A DNA stretch of 64,000 bases from Microbacterium sp. CBA3102 (GTDB taxonomy: Bacteria > Actinomycetota > Actinomycetes > Actinomycetales > Microbacteriaceae). The notes under the pieces were generated by a model that saw nothing but the letters and a program-made list of their open reading frames with translations, had not been told where the DNA came from and did no database searches. Positions 16,358 to 24,607 of the stretch are shown here, one piece after another. The stretch spans positions 2,356,001-2,420,000 of the forward strand of contig NZ_CP042412.1 in the NCBI RefSeq assembly GCF_007954505.1, in the 5' to 3' direction. The first letter of the stretch is position 1; the number at the start of each line of letters is the position of its first letter. The position numbers were made by a program, and so were the translations under genes.

Positions 16358-17119
16358 TCAGGACTTCAACGCGCGTATCTGATCCGGCGTCGGATAGGTG
16401 ATCAGCACGGCGCGGTGCTTGCCGTTCAGGACGAACATGCTGCCTGCAGCAACGGCGGACGCGCCTGCTTCCAGGGCCGGCGCGAAGTCTGCGTACCCGG
16501 AGGCGCCTCCAAGCGCGATCACCGGCACCGTTACTGCCTCTGAGACGGCAGTGACGAGCTTGAGGTCATAGCCAGAGAACGTCGACTCCCGGTCGATTGC
16601 AGAGACGATGATCTCACCTGCTCCGTGCTCTTGGGCCAGCCGCGCGGCCTCCGCGGGCGTCATCCCGAGCTTCTTCTTCCCCCGTTGCGAGTACGTATCC
16701 CAGCCCCCCGTAAGGCGCTTCTTCGCATCGACACTCACCACCGTGCTCGAAGAACCGAGCGCAGCCGAGATCTCGCCGATCGCCTCGGGTCTGTTGAAAG
16801 CAGCAGAGTTCAAGATCACCTTCTCGATACCGATACCGGTGATGCGCTGAGCTTCGGCGGCGGATGACACCCCGCCGCCGTAACCGACGGGCATAAAGGC
16901 CTCGCTGGCGATCTCCTCGATGAGTGAGTAGTTCACCCCCGCGCCTTTGACGGACGAGTCGATGTCACAAATAACAAGCTCGTCGACTTGCTTTTCGTTG
17001 AAGATGCGTACGGCGTTGATCGGATCCCCGATGTACTTGTCGCCGTGGAACTTCACCGGCTTCACAAGATAGCCGTCGCTGACGAGGAGGACGGGGATGA
17101 CACGGGGGAATGCACTCAT
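16358..17119 (-). CDS. HisF2-like ammonia-channelling subunit of acetamidino sugar synthesis
   Basis: A 253-aa (beta-alpha)8 barrel related to histidine-biosynthesis HisF but of the group found next to N-acetyl-sugar amidotransferases. The N-terminus RVIPVLLVSDGYLVK has Leu where HisF has catalytic Asp11 (IPCLDV), while the second Asp (VVSVDAKK) is kept. This argues against imidazole-glycerol phosphate synthesis. In the WbpG system HisF2 is thought to deliver ammonia to the amidotransferase. It overlaps hisH2 by ATGA. Confidence 0.88.
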   Translation of the reverse strand: MSAFPRVIPVLLVSDGYLVKPVKFHGDKYIGDPINAVRIFNEKQVDELVICDIDSSVKGAGVNYSLIEEIASEAFMPVGYGGGVSSAAEAQRITGIGIEKVILNSAAFNRPEAIGEISAALGSSSTVVSVDAKKRLTGGWDTYSQRGKKKLGMTPAEAARLAQEHGAGEIIVSAIDRESTFSGYDLKLVTAVSEAVTVPVIALGGASGYADFAPALEAGASAVAAGSMFVLNGKHRAVLITYPTPDQIRALKS

Positions 17120-17721
17120 ATGTTCGCGAAGTTCCTCAGAATGGTCATGCCGAAGGTGTGGCTCTTCTCGGGGTGAAACTGGGCGCCCATGACATTTTCG
17201 CGGCGGACCATCGAGACGAAGGTGTTGCCGTACTCAGTCTCCGCGAGCGCATCTTCCGTCGCCGAGGGGACGACATGGTAGCTGTGCACGAAGTAATAGC
17301 GGCTGTCCTCCATGACACCATGGAGGAGGGAGTCCGAGCGCAAAGCTCGTGCGTGATTCCAACCCATGTGGGGAACGCGGAGCCGGGGGCTCTCAACGAA
17401 GCGCTGGCAATGCCCGGGGATCAGGCCGAGGCCGTGTTCGCTTCCCTCGGCGCTCGTGTCGACGAGCAACTGCATCCCGAGGCAGATGCCCAAGAGCGGG
17501 CGCCCCGTGCGCGCGAACTGTTGCAGTCCCTCATGGAGACCGCTCTCCTTGAGGAGGCGGACCCCGGCGTCGAACGCTCCGACCCCCGGGAGAAGTACCC
17601 GCTCGCTGTCGAGAACCTCTTCCGGGGTCGTCACACGCCTGCTCTGGACGCCGACGCGTTTGAGCATGTTCGCGACAGACCCGAGATTTCCCAGACCGTA
17701 GTCGACGAGGGAAACAGTCAT
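17116..17721 (-). CDS. HisH2-like glutamine amidotransferase
   Basis: A 201-aa class I glutaminase that would supply ammonia. The triad is complete: C80 in LLGICLGMQLL, H183 and E185 in FHPEKS. The start MTVSLVDYGLGNLGS matches HisH; the upstream extension to 17787 lies in the amidotransferase gene. It overlaps its neighbours on both sides by 4 bp. No other his genes are near, so it serves the sugar amidotransferase rather than histidine synthesis. Confidence 0.9.
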   Translation of the reverse strand: MTVSLVDYGLGNLGSVANMLKRVGVQSRRVTTPEEVLDSERVLLPGVGAFDAGVRLLKESGLHEGLQQFARTGRPLLGICLGMQLLVDTSAEGSEHGLGLIPGHCQRFVESPRLRVPHMGWNHARALRSDSLLHGVMEDSRYYFVHSYHVVPSATEDALAETEYGNTFVSMVRRENVMGAQFHPEKSHTFGMTILRNFANI

Positions 17722-18902
17722 TTGCGAATCCCGAGCGCCCTGAGCACCTTCATGGGAACACGAACGAGTGCCATTGCGAGCTCCCATTGCTTCTTCGCAT
17801 TCGGGTACTCGCTGTAGTCCTTCGGCGGCTGCGCATAGATGCGCTCGAGTTCGTCGACGCTGACGCCCAGCTTCTTGGCGATGAACTCGTGATCCTGTTT
17901 CCGGAGTCCCTCGGGGTAGTTCTCCGTCTCCATGAGTTCGAGCGCTTCCTCGCGAGTCATCTGATCGGACAGGATCAGCGAGGAGTAGTGAGCGATGCGC
18001 TTGTCGAATCCGAACTTCATGGGGAGGTAGTAACCCTGGAAGTAGCGCGTGAACACAGACTCGTAATGCTTACCGCCGTAGTCTCGCCACCCGAGTTCCT
18101 CTGTGATCTCCCGCTTCGCATCTTTGTAGCGATAGGGCATGAGGTTGAGCGGCTTGACGGTCTTCACACCGCGGAAGTAGGGGTACCAGATGTGGCGCTT
18201 GAAGAGCCCCATCAACGGATAGGTCTTGAGCTTGACGGAGCCGAACCGCTTCTGGATGCCTTTGACGTGCTTGGCATCGGAGGCGTTGTATCCCCAGGAC
18301 TGAGGCAAGATCGACTCGCTCGCGAGGTTCGCCCCCGAGAGGATGTACTTGATCCCGTACTTGACGGCCTGCTGGTAGGCGACCCAGCCGAAGGCGTGAT
18401 CGGTGGGGATATCGCAGTTGGCCACTGAGGCCTTGAAGAAGGACAGTTGCAGGTCCTTCATTTCCCGCCAGTCGACGACGTGGGTGTAGAGATCGAGATC
18501 GAGGCGGGAGACGATGTTGTGGATGTTGTCGACGGCGAGCTCTGAGTTCCAGCCGCTGTCGAAATGCACGGCAAGGGGGCGGAGGCCGAGCTTGACCGCT
18601 TGGAGAATGAGGAAGGTGCTGTCGACCCCGCCGGAGACGCCGACGATACAGTCATAGGGCTTGCCTTGGCCGGCGCGCTTGATCTCTGCAACAAGCTCGT
18701 CGAGTTCGCCAGCTCGCTGTCCGCTCTGCGCTGCCTCAACGTCAGCCCGCATCATTTCATCGAAGCGGAGCGCATGAGAGGAGACGCCCTGCTCGTCGAA
18801 CCAGATTTCCGGATCGGTGGTGTCCATGATGGTTCGCACACACCGCTGATACGGCCGAGACTCGTCAGGAGTCTGGACGGATTCTCCGTTTACGATTGCC
18901 AA
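17718..18902 (-). CDS. N-acetyl sugar amidotransferase (WbpG/PseA family)
   Basis: A 394-aa PP-loop ATPase with SGGVDSTF (residues 90-97). The family converts an N-acetyl group to an acetamidino group: WbpG acts on a 2,3-diacetamido-mannuronate and PseA on pseudaminic acid. Both kinds of precursor are encoded in this window. The N-terminal zinc-ribbon cysteines usual in the family (two C-x2-C pairs) are mostly missing: only C21 remains, with GVSSHA where GVCxxC is expected. Start is TTG at 18902 with AAGGAG about 9 nt upstream. It is followed by hisH2 and hisF2 with 4-bp overlaps. Confidence 0.88.
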   Translation of the reverse strand: MAIVNGESVQTPDESRPYQRCVRTIMDTTDPEIWFDEQGVSSHALRFDEMMRADVEAAQSGQRAGELDELVAEIKRAGQGKPYDCIVGVSGGVDSTFLILQAVKLGLRPLAVHFDSGWNSELAVDNIHNIVSRLDLDLYTHVVDWREMKDLQLSFFKASVANCDIPTDHAFGWVAYQQAVKYGIKYILSGANLASESILPQSWGYNASDAKHVKGIQKRFGSVKLKTYPLMGLFKRHIWYPYFRGVKTVKPLNLMPYRYKDAKREITEELGWRDYGGKHYESVFTRYFQGYYLPMKFGFDKRIAHYSSLILSDQMTREEALELMETENYPEGLRKQDHEFIAKKLGVSVDELERIYAQPPKDYSEYPNAKKQWELAMALVRVPMKVLRALGIRK

Positions 18903-18992
18903 CCTGTTGCTCCTTGATCCCTCGGTGACGCCGAGGTTCGTCGTGGGGACGGTTCTTCGTCGCGTGTGGGCGACAGAAATTCTTCGTCAAGA

Positions 18993-20825
18993 TTACACTT
19001 CGTGCGGTCCCGAAGGCTGAGCGCCGCCGATTCCCTCAGCGGGCATGGGCGCAAGACCTGCAAGCGCCGCTTGCCGCGCGAAATCTGGCACGGCCGCGAC
19101 GACTTCATCGAATGTTCCCGAGTGCACAAGACGGCCGCCCTTCATGAAGAAGATCTGATCGGCGTGCTTCACGGTTGCCAACCGATGCGCCACGGTGACG
19201 ATGGTGCGTTCGCCGGTCATGGCGCGGATGGAATCGCTCACTGCGGCCTCAGTCTGCGTGTCGAGCGCACTGGTTGCCTCGTCCATGACGAGAACGAGGG
19301 GATCGGAGTACAACGCCCGGGCAATCCCGATGCGCTGTCGTTGCCCACCCGACAGTGCCATGCCGCGCTCTCCCACAGATCCCCGGATTCCATCTCGGCG
19401 GCTCGCGACGATGTCCCAAACGTGGGCGCTCTGTAGCGCCTCGATGACGCGTTGTTCGTCGTAGTCATCCGTCCAGGTGAGAGCAACATTTTGTGCCAGG
19501 CTCGCGTCGAAGAGCGCGACTTCCTGCGGCACATACGCGACGTGATCTCGCCATGCCCTCGCGACATGCTGCACATCCAGCCCGTCGATCTCGATGCGTC
19601 CAGACTGCGGCTCGAGAAGTCCGAGGAGGAGATCGACCAGGGTGGATTTCCCCGAGCCCGAAGAGCCGACGAACGCCACCGATGTTCCGATATCGATGTC
19701 GAACGAGACACCTTCGACCGCGGGGTCAGCGGTCGGGTCGTAGCCGAAGGTGACGTCACGGAAGCTGATCCTGTGGATCGGCGAGGGCAGCGGCACGGTC
19801 GGTCGTTCGTTGACCGAAGTGATGTGGTGCTCCGCAGCGGTGAGCTCGTCGATGACACGCCGGGGGTAGATCGAAGCAGCCAGCATCTGCGAGATTGCCG
19901 CTTGAAACCGGATCACGGAGGGGGCCATGCGGAACCCTGCGAGGGCGAAGAGCGCCACGGCGGTAATCGCCTGCTCCTGTCCGCCGATCAGGAATCCGGC
20001 ACCGCCGACGACGATGAAGCCGCCGATGATTCCTGATTCCAAAACGTAGCGAGGCACCTGACCCAGGAAATAGATGTTCGCCCGTGCCCGTGCGCTGCGT
20101 GTTCGGCTCCGCTCGACGACCTCGGCCACCTCAGGCTCTTTTCGGCGGAGGGTGACCTCCTTCAGGGCCGACATCACCTCAAGGATGAGACGGGAGGTGC
20201 GGATCGTTGATTCGACGTTGATCTCGCCGGCGCGGCGAGAGTGGCGAGCGATCCACAGATAGAGCACGGCTGCCAGCGCCAGCAGATAGACGAGAGTCAC
20301 CAGAGCGATCAGCGGCTGAACGATGGCTATGGTGCCCACCATCACAACCATGCTCACTACCTCGCCGAGCAACGTTGCTCCGGGCCGAATGAACGAGTTC
20401 ACTGCGGCGTCGACACCGCCGTCTGTGAAACGGAGCATGTCTGTGGAGTTCTTCGTGAGACGTTCCTGCCAGGATGCGCCGAGGTAGGCCCGGAACAGTC
20501 GATCCCCGAGAGCGACCTCGTAGGTGGCGATGCGCTGCGATCCCCAGCGCATCACGAGCGCGGAAAGAGCGCCTTTCGTGATCATCAGCGCGCAGATGAC
20601 GAGAATCGCGACGACTACACCTGCGCTGTCGAGAGTGCCGACGAGCGGAAGGGTCACCGCATTGCCGACGGAAAGTGGGCCGATCACGACGGCCAGCAGA
20701 GCCAAGGCAGCAGCGTCGAACACGGCGAGTGACGCGAGGAGTGTGGCGTAGACGTTGAGGAAACGACGTGCGTCCGTGGGAAGCGCCTGCAGGAGCTCGC
20801 GATAGAGGTTCAGAGCGATCTTCAC
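18993..20825 (-). CDS. ABC exporter/flippase (PglK/MsbA-like, fused TMD-NBD)
   Basis: A 610-aa half-transporter with six transmembrane segments in the first 340 residues, then an ATPase domain with GSSGSGKSTLVD (Walker A), MALSGGQRQRIGIARAL (signature), VMDEATSALD (Walker B) and VAHRLAT. PglK-type proteins flip lipid-linked oligosaccharides, which fits the glycosyltransferase neighbours. The GTG start at 20825 has AGGAGGAG upstream and overlaps the preceding stop (GTGA). The frame runs to 21002 but that part lies in the GT4 gene. Confidence 0.86.
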   Translation of the reverse strand: MKIALNLYRELLQALPTDARRFLNVYATLLASLAVFDAAALALLAVVIGPLSVGNAVTLPLVGTLDSAGVVVAILVICALMITKGALSALVMRWGSQRIATYEVALGDRLFRAYLGASWQERLTKNSTDMLRFTDGGVDAAVNSFIRPGATLLGEVVSMVVMVGTIAIVQPLIALVTLVYLLALAAVLYLWIARHSRRAGEINVESTIRTSRLILEVMSALKEVTLRRKEPEVAEVVERSRTRSARARANIYFLGQVPRYVLESGIIGGFIVVGGAGFLIGGQEQAITAVALFALAGFRMAPSVIRFQAAISQMLAASIYPRRVIDELTAAEHHITSVNERPTVPLPSPIHRISFRDVTFGYDPTADPAVEGVSFDIDIGTSVAFVGSSGSGKSTLVDLLLGLLEPQSGRIEIDGLDVQHVARAWRDHVAYVPQEVALFDASLAQNVALTWTDDYDEQRVIEALQSAHVWDIVASRRDGIRGSVGERGMALSGGQRQRIGIARALYSDPLVLVMDEATSALDTQTEAAVSDSIRAMTGERTIVTVAHRLATVKHADQIFFMKGGRLVHSGTFDEVVAAVPDFARQAALAGLAPMPAEGIGGAQPSGPHEV

Positions 20826-22009
20826 GCTTTCTCCTCCTGTGGGGGGATTTCGCCGCCGGACCGCGCACCCAGGATGCTCTCGATGACTGCGCGGATGTGA
20901 GCCGCGTCGTTTTCGAAGCTGAGCTCCTGCGCTGCCGCATCCGAGGCGGCCTTCGCTGATCTTACGGATTCCATGTCGAGTGACGTTAGCGACTGTGCGC
21001 ACGATTCCGGTGTGAAGTCATGGCTGATCACACCCAGGTCGTGGCGCGTGACCAACTCGGCCATCTCCGGCGACGGGCCGACAGCCACCATCAGACGCGC
21101 CTGTACGAAATCGAAGAACTTGTTGGGCAAGGTCAGGCGTGCGTTCGTGTGAGTGGGGGGGATCCAGAACACCCCGACGTCGTACGCATTGAGCACTCGG
21201 GGGAGGTCTTCCGGCGGGACTGGCGGGTGGAAGGTGATCCGGCTGTCCGGCGCGGCTGACGCACGGAGCTCTCGCAGGTAGGCTCCTCCGTCGCCGCCGG
21301 GCATGAGATAGAGATCTAGAGTGAAGCGCGCATCAAGCAGTTTCATTGTCTCGATCATGAGTTCGAGTCGTCGCCCGTGAATCGCTGCTCCGCTGTGGAC
21401 GAGCCTGATCTGTTCGTCGCTCACGGGCGAAGGCTTGAGGGCGCGGAATCCGCCGGCATTGCGCATGACCAAGGCAGGCACATCGAACTGCTGCCGGTAG
21501 AGGGCGGCAATGCCGTCTCCTACGGTGGTCACGAGCGCCGACGGCGGCAGATACGTCCTGCATAGATGCACCATGAACGGGGCGACGAGCAAGCGCCAAC
21601 GGAGAATGTGCGTGCGCTCTTCGGGGGCCCATTCATGCATATCCGCCCAGACAGGAGCTCCGTCGGCTATGCGGTGCGCCACGCCCAGCGCTCGTGCCTC
21701 GTTCGCGACGACCAAGTCGAAAGTATGCCCGCCGACGCGGTTCGCTGTCCAACGAACAGCCGGCGCGGAGATCTCAGCCGACCTGTGCATTCGCAATGCG
21801 AGGCGCACGATTCCGAGCGGCGTCTGGGGCAGGGTCGAGAGGCCTTCGGGAACTTGGTGATGCGCGAACACGCCGTCGGGAGCCGCTCCGAAGCCCACCG
21901 TGGTGACATCACCGATCTCACTCAGAAGCGAGATCTGTCGGAGGACGCGCGCGTCGCTGCGCAGAGGGGAGAGGGATATGCACAGGATGCGTGGCCGCTC
22001 GTTGCTCAT
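20822..22009 (-). CDS. GT4-type glycosyltransferase (paralogue of 15160-16320)
   Basis: A 395-aa GT-B enzyme starting RPRILCISLSPLRSDARVLRQ. It shares DVTTVGFGAAPDG, SALVTTVGDGIA and PNKFFDFVQARL-VGPSPEM with the GT at 15160, so the two arose by duplication. ATG at 22009 overlaps the upstream gene's stop. It probably adds one sugar of the lipid-linked repeat exported by the adjacent ABC flippase. Confidence 0.82.
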   Translation of the reverse strand: MSNERPRILCISLSPLRSDARVLRQISLLSEIGDVTTVGFGAAPDGVFAHHQVPEGLSTLPQTPLGIVRLALRMHRSAEISAPAVRWTANRVGGHTFDLVVANEARALGVAHRIADGAPVWADMHEWAPEERTHILRWRLLVAPFMVHLCRTYLPPSALVTTVGDGIAALYRQQFDVPALVMRNAGGFRALKPSPVSDEQIRLVHSGAAIHGRRLELMIETMKLLDARFTLDLYLMPGGDGGAYLRELRASAAPDSRITFHPPVPPEDLPRVLNAYDVGVFWIPPTHTNARLTLPNKFFDFVQARLMVAVGPSPEMAELVTRHDLGVISHDFTPESCAQSLTSLDMESVRSAKAASDAAAQELSFENDAAHIRAVIESILGARSGGEIPPQEEKA

Positions 22010-23199
22010 TCTGTGGCATCTCTTTCTCGGCTTGGGTGGGGTTTCGCTTCGGGGTTCAGCCTGTCGACGATGCGATCGGCCACGGCCCTGAGTGACCAAT
22101 TCGCCTCTGCCCACTCTGCCCGCTGTCGGGTCTCCTGCTCGTCGCGCTCGTGCCGAAGCGCTTCGAGCATCGCGTTCGCTACAGCAGCAGGCTCGTAGTC
22201 CGCGGTCCATCCGGATCCCGGTTGATCGAAGAACTCCTGGTCAGCATTGTCACCCGCATAGACCACAGGGACACCGCAACCAGCGGATGCGTACATCTTC
22301 GTCGGGAACGCGTCGTAGCCGTGCGGGAGCATGCTCGCCAAGGTAGCGCGTGCTCCGCGGATCCACATCGCCGTCTCCTCAGCGCTCATGCGTGACATGA
22401 ATTCGACGGCACCCGGTGCCAGCGCTTCAGCTGCCTCGGAGATCGCGTCTCTCTCCGAACCCTGTCCGATGAACACGATTCTCGCATCCGGAACTTCGCT
22501 GAGAACGAGAGGCAGGGCCTGGATGAAAATGATCGCTCCATGAACCTCTGAAGCCGTGCCGGCGTAGAGAAGGTACGGTCGCTCGGAGACGATCATGGTG
22601 CCGTCGGGGCGGAAGACATCGGTGTCGAAACCGTTCCCGACGACGGTGACCGTAGCGGTTTCACACACCGCGAGAACGCGCTCAGCGACGGACTCCGAGA
22701 CAGCGAGCACCGAACGCGCACCTACATAGGCGAAACGTTCGAACGAGCGGACCACTCGAACGACGAAAGCGGGCGCGCCGGCGACAGCGGCTGCCTCTGA
22801 CCACACGTCGGCCGCGTAGAAGTGATACGGCGTGCGGCGCGCCCAAGCAGCGACGCGCATCATGACGCCTGTGGTCGGCGGGGGTTCAACGATGAGCGCG
22901 TCGAATCGGCGCGCGAAGAGCACGCGGAAGAAGGCGGGCACATCGAAGCTCAAATACTGGAGATACCCGCGGACATAGCCGGCGCGATCGCGTAGCACCG
23001 GCGCGCGGGAGACGGAGTAGTGCTCGGAGGGCTCGGCGGACGGAGTGCCACGTGGAGGGGTGCTCGTGAAGACTGCGACGTTCGCTCCTCCGTCGTGCAG
23101 ACGACGGGCGAGCGCTCGCAAACGCAGAGAGGCAGCGCCGGGTTCGGGCGTGAAGATGCGCGAGACGAGCGCGATCCGGCGCCCAATGAGGGAATCCAC
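22006..23199 (-). CDS. GT4-type glycosyltransferase (WbuB-like)
   Basis: A 397-aa GT-B enzyme. RIALVSRIFTPEPGAASLRL is the glycine-rich acceptor-domain loop typical of WbuB-like GT4 proteins; the C-terminal domain has YDAFPTKMYASAGCGVPVVYAG. It is the first gene of the nine-gene leftward operon. GTG at 23199 is 6 nt after a CAGAAT -10 box and lacks a spaced Shine-Dalgarno sequence, consistent with leaderless translation. Confidence 0.82.
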   Translation of the reverse strand: MDSLIGRRIALVSRIFTPEPGAASLRLRALARRLHDGGANVAVFTSTPPRGTPSAEPSEHYSVSRAPVLRDRAGYVRGYLQYLSFDVPAFFRVLFARRFDALIVEPPPTTGVMMRVAAWARRTPYHFYAADVWSEAAAVAGAPAFVVRVVRSFERFAYVGARSVLAVSESVAERVLAVCETATVTVVGNGFDTDVFRPDGTMIVSERPYLLYAGTASEVHGAIIFIQALPLVLSEVPDARIVFIGQGSERDAISEAAEALAPGAVEFMSRMSAEETAMWIRGARATLASMLPHGYDAFPTKMYASAGCGVPVVYAGDNADQEFFDQPGSGWTADYEPAAVANAMLEALRHERDEQETRQRAEWAEANWSLRAVADRIVDRLNPEAKPHPSRERDATE

Positions 23200-23205
23200 C
23201 TTTCG

Positions 23206-23211
23206 ATTCTG
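23206..23211 (-). promoter_or_regulatory. Leaderless -10 box (CAGAAT) of the leftward glycan operon
   Basis: The minus strand reads CAGAAT, 6 nt, GTG start of the first GT4 gene. Confidence 0.4.
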
Positions 23212-23287
23212 CCTGAGACTCGCCTGAGCATTGACCGGACGTGCTGACGCCGGGAGCGTGGATGGCGTTCACGTGGTCCTCGCACCA

Positions 23288-23293
23288 TAGAAT
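23288..23293 (+). promoter_or_regulatory. Leaderless -10 box (TAGAAT) of the nucleotide-sugar dehydrogenase
   Basis: TAGAAT lies 7 nt before the chosen ATG at 23301. An earlier in-frame ATG at 23292 overlaps the -10 box and is therefore unlikely to be used. Confidence 0.5.
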
Positions 23294-23300
23294 GAAGACC

Positions 23301-24605
23301 ATGCGTATCGCCGTCGTCGCCCTCGGAAAGATCGGGCTTCCCCTCGCCGTCCAGTTCGCCTCTTCCGGTCACGAGGTGATCGGCGTCGACGTGAACCAGA
23401 AGGCCGTCGACACGATCAACGCAGCGCAGGAGCCTTTCCCCGGCGAGGCCGAACTCCAGGAGCGGCTCTCCGAGTTGGTCTCCTCCGGACGGTTGCGGGC
23501 GACCACCGACTACGGTGATGCGATCCCCGGTGCGGATGTCGTGGTGCTCGTCGCTCCCGTTTTCGTGAACGATGAGACCTGGGAACCGGACTTCAAGTAC
23601 ATGGACGCCGCGACCCGCTCGCTCTCCGAGCACCTGACCCCTGGGACCCTCGTCTCCTACGAGACGACGCTCCCCGTGGGGACCACCCGCACCCGCTGGA
23701 AGCCGATGCTCGAGGAGGGCTCCGGACTTGTCGAGGGTGAGGACTTCTTCCTGGCATACTCACCCGAGCGGGTGCTCACCGGTCGGGTGTTCGCAGACCT
23801 CCGCAAGTACCCGAAGCTCATCGGCGCGCTCTCCGACGAGGGCAACCGCCGCGCACGCGAGTTCTACGAGGCGGTGCTGCAGTTCGATGAGCGCCCCGAC
23901 CTTCCTCGTCCGAACGGGGTCTGGGACCTCGGCACGACAGAGGCCTCCGAAATGGCCAAGCTCGCCGAGACGACCTACCGCGACGTGAACATCGGCCTCG
24001 CGAATCAGTTCGGGCTCTTCGCCGCCTCGCACGGGATCGATGTCTACAAGGTCATCGAAGCCTGCAACTCGCAGCCCTACAGCCACATCCACCGACCCGG
24101 CATCGCCGTCGGCGGCCACTGCATCCCCGTCTACCCGCGTCTGTACCTGTCGACGGACCCCGATGCCGACATCGTCCGTGTGGCGCGTCAGCTGAACGCC
24201 TCCATGCCGGAGCGGCTCGTCGCGCAGGCAGAAGGCATCCTGGGCGACCTGAGCGGGCAGCGCGCGGTCGTGCTCGGCGCGGCCTATCGCGGCGGCGTCA
24301 AGGAGACGGCGTTCTCCGGCGTCTTCCCGACGGTGAAGGCCCTTGAGGATCGCGGTGCCGAGGTCGTCGTGCATGACCCGCTGTACACCGACGAGGAGTT
24401 GCGAGGCCTTGGCTTCGAGCCGTACACGATCGGCGGAGAAGTCGATCTCGCGATCCTGCAGACCGATCACGCCGACTACAGGGAGCTCACGCCTGCGCAG
24501 CTGCCGGGCATCAAGCTTCTCGTCGACGGACGAGCGGCGACAGATGCGGCGCGCTGGGCCGGTACGCCGCGCATCGTCGTCGGCACTGCGCACACCGAGG
24601 CCTGA
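23301..24605 (+). CDS. UDP-N-acetylhexosamine 6-dehydrogenase (WbpA/WecC-like)
   Basis: A 434-aa NAD-dependent UGDH-family enzyme that oxidises C6 of a UDP-amino sugar to the uronic acid. The Rossmann start is VVALGKIGLPLAVQF, and the catalytic cysteine is C274 in GIAVGGHCIPVYP; the GGHCIPV form is typical of UDP-GlcNAc/ManNAc dehydrogenases rather than UDP-glucose dehydrogenase. It probably makes the UDP-GlcNAcA used by wlbA-C. The choice between GlcNAc and ManNAc as substrate is not readable. Confidence 0.86.
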   Translation: MRIAVVALGKIGLPLAVQFASSGHEVIGVDVNQKAVDTINAAQEPFPGEAELQERLSELVSSGRLRATTDYGDAIPGADVVVLVAPVFVNDETWEPDFKYMDAATRSLSEHLTPGTLVSYETTLPVGTTRTRWKPMLEEGSGLVEGEDFFLAYSPERVLTGRVFADLRKYPKLIGALSDEGNRRAREFYEAVLQFDERPDLPRPNGVWDLGTTEASEMAKLAETTYRDVNIGLANQFGLFAASHGIDVYKVIEACNSQPYSHIHRPGIAVGGHCIPVYPRLYLSTDPDADIVRVARQLNASMPERLVAQAEGILGDLSGQRAVVLGAAYRGGVKETAFSGVFPTVKALEDRGAEVVVHDPLYTDEELRGLGFEPYTIGGEVDLAILQTDHADYRELTPAQLPGIKLLVDGRAATDAARWAGTPRIVVGTAHTEA

Positions 24606-24607
24606 CG

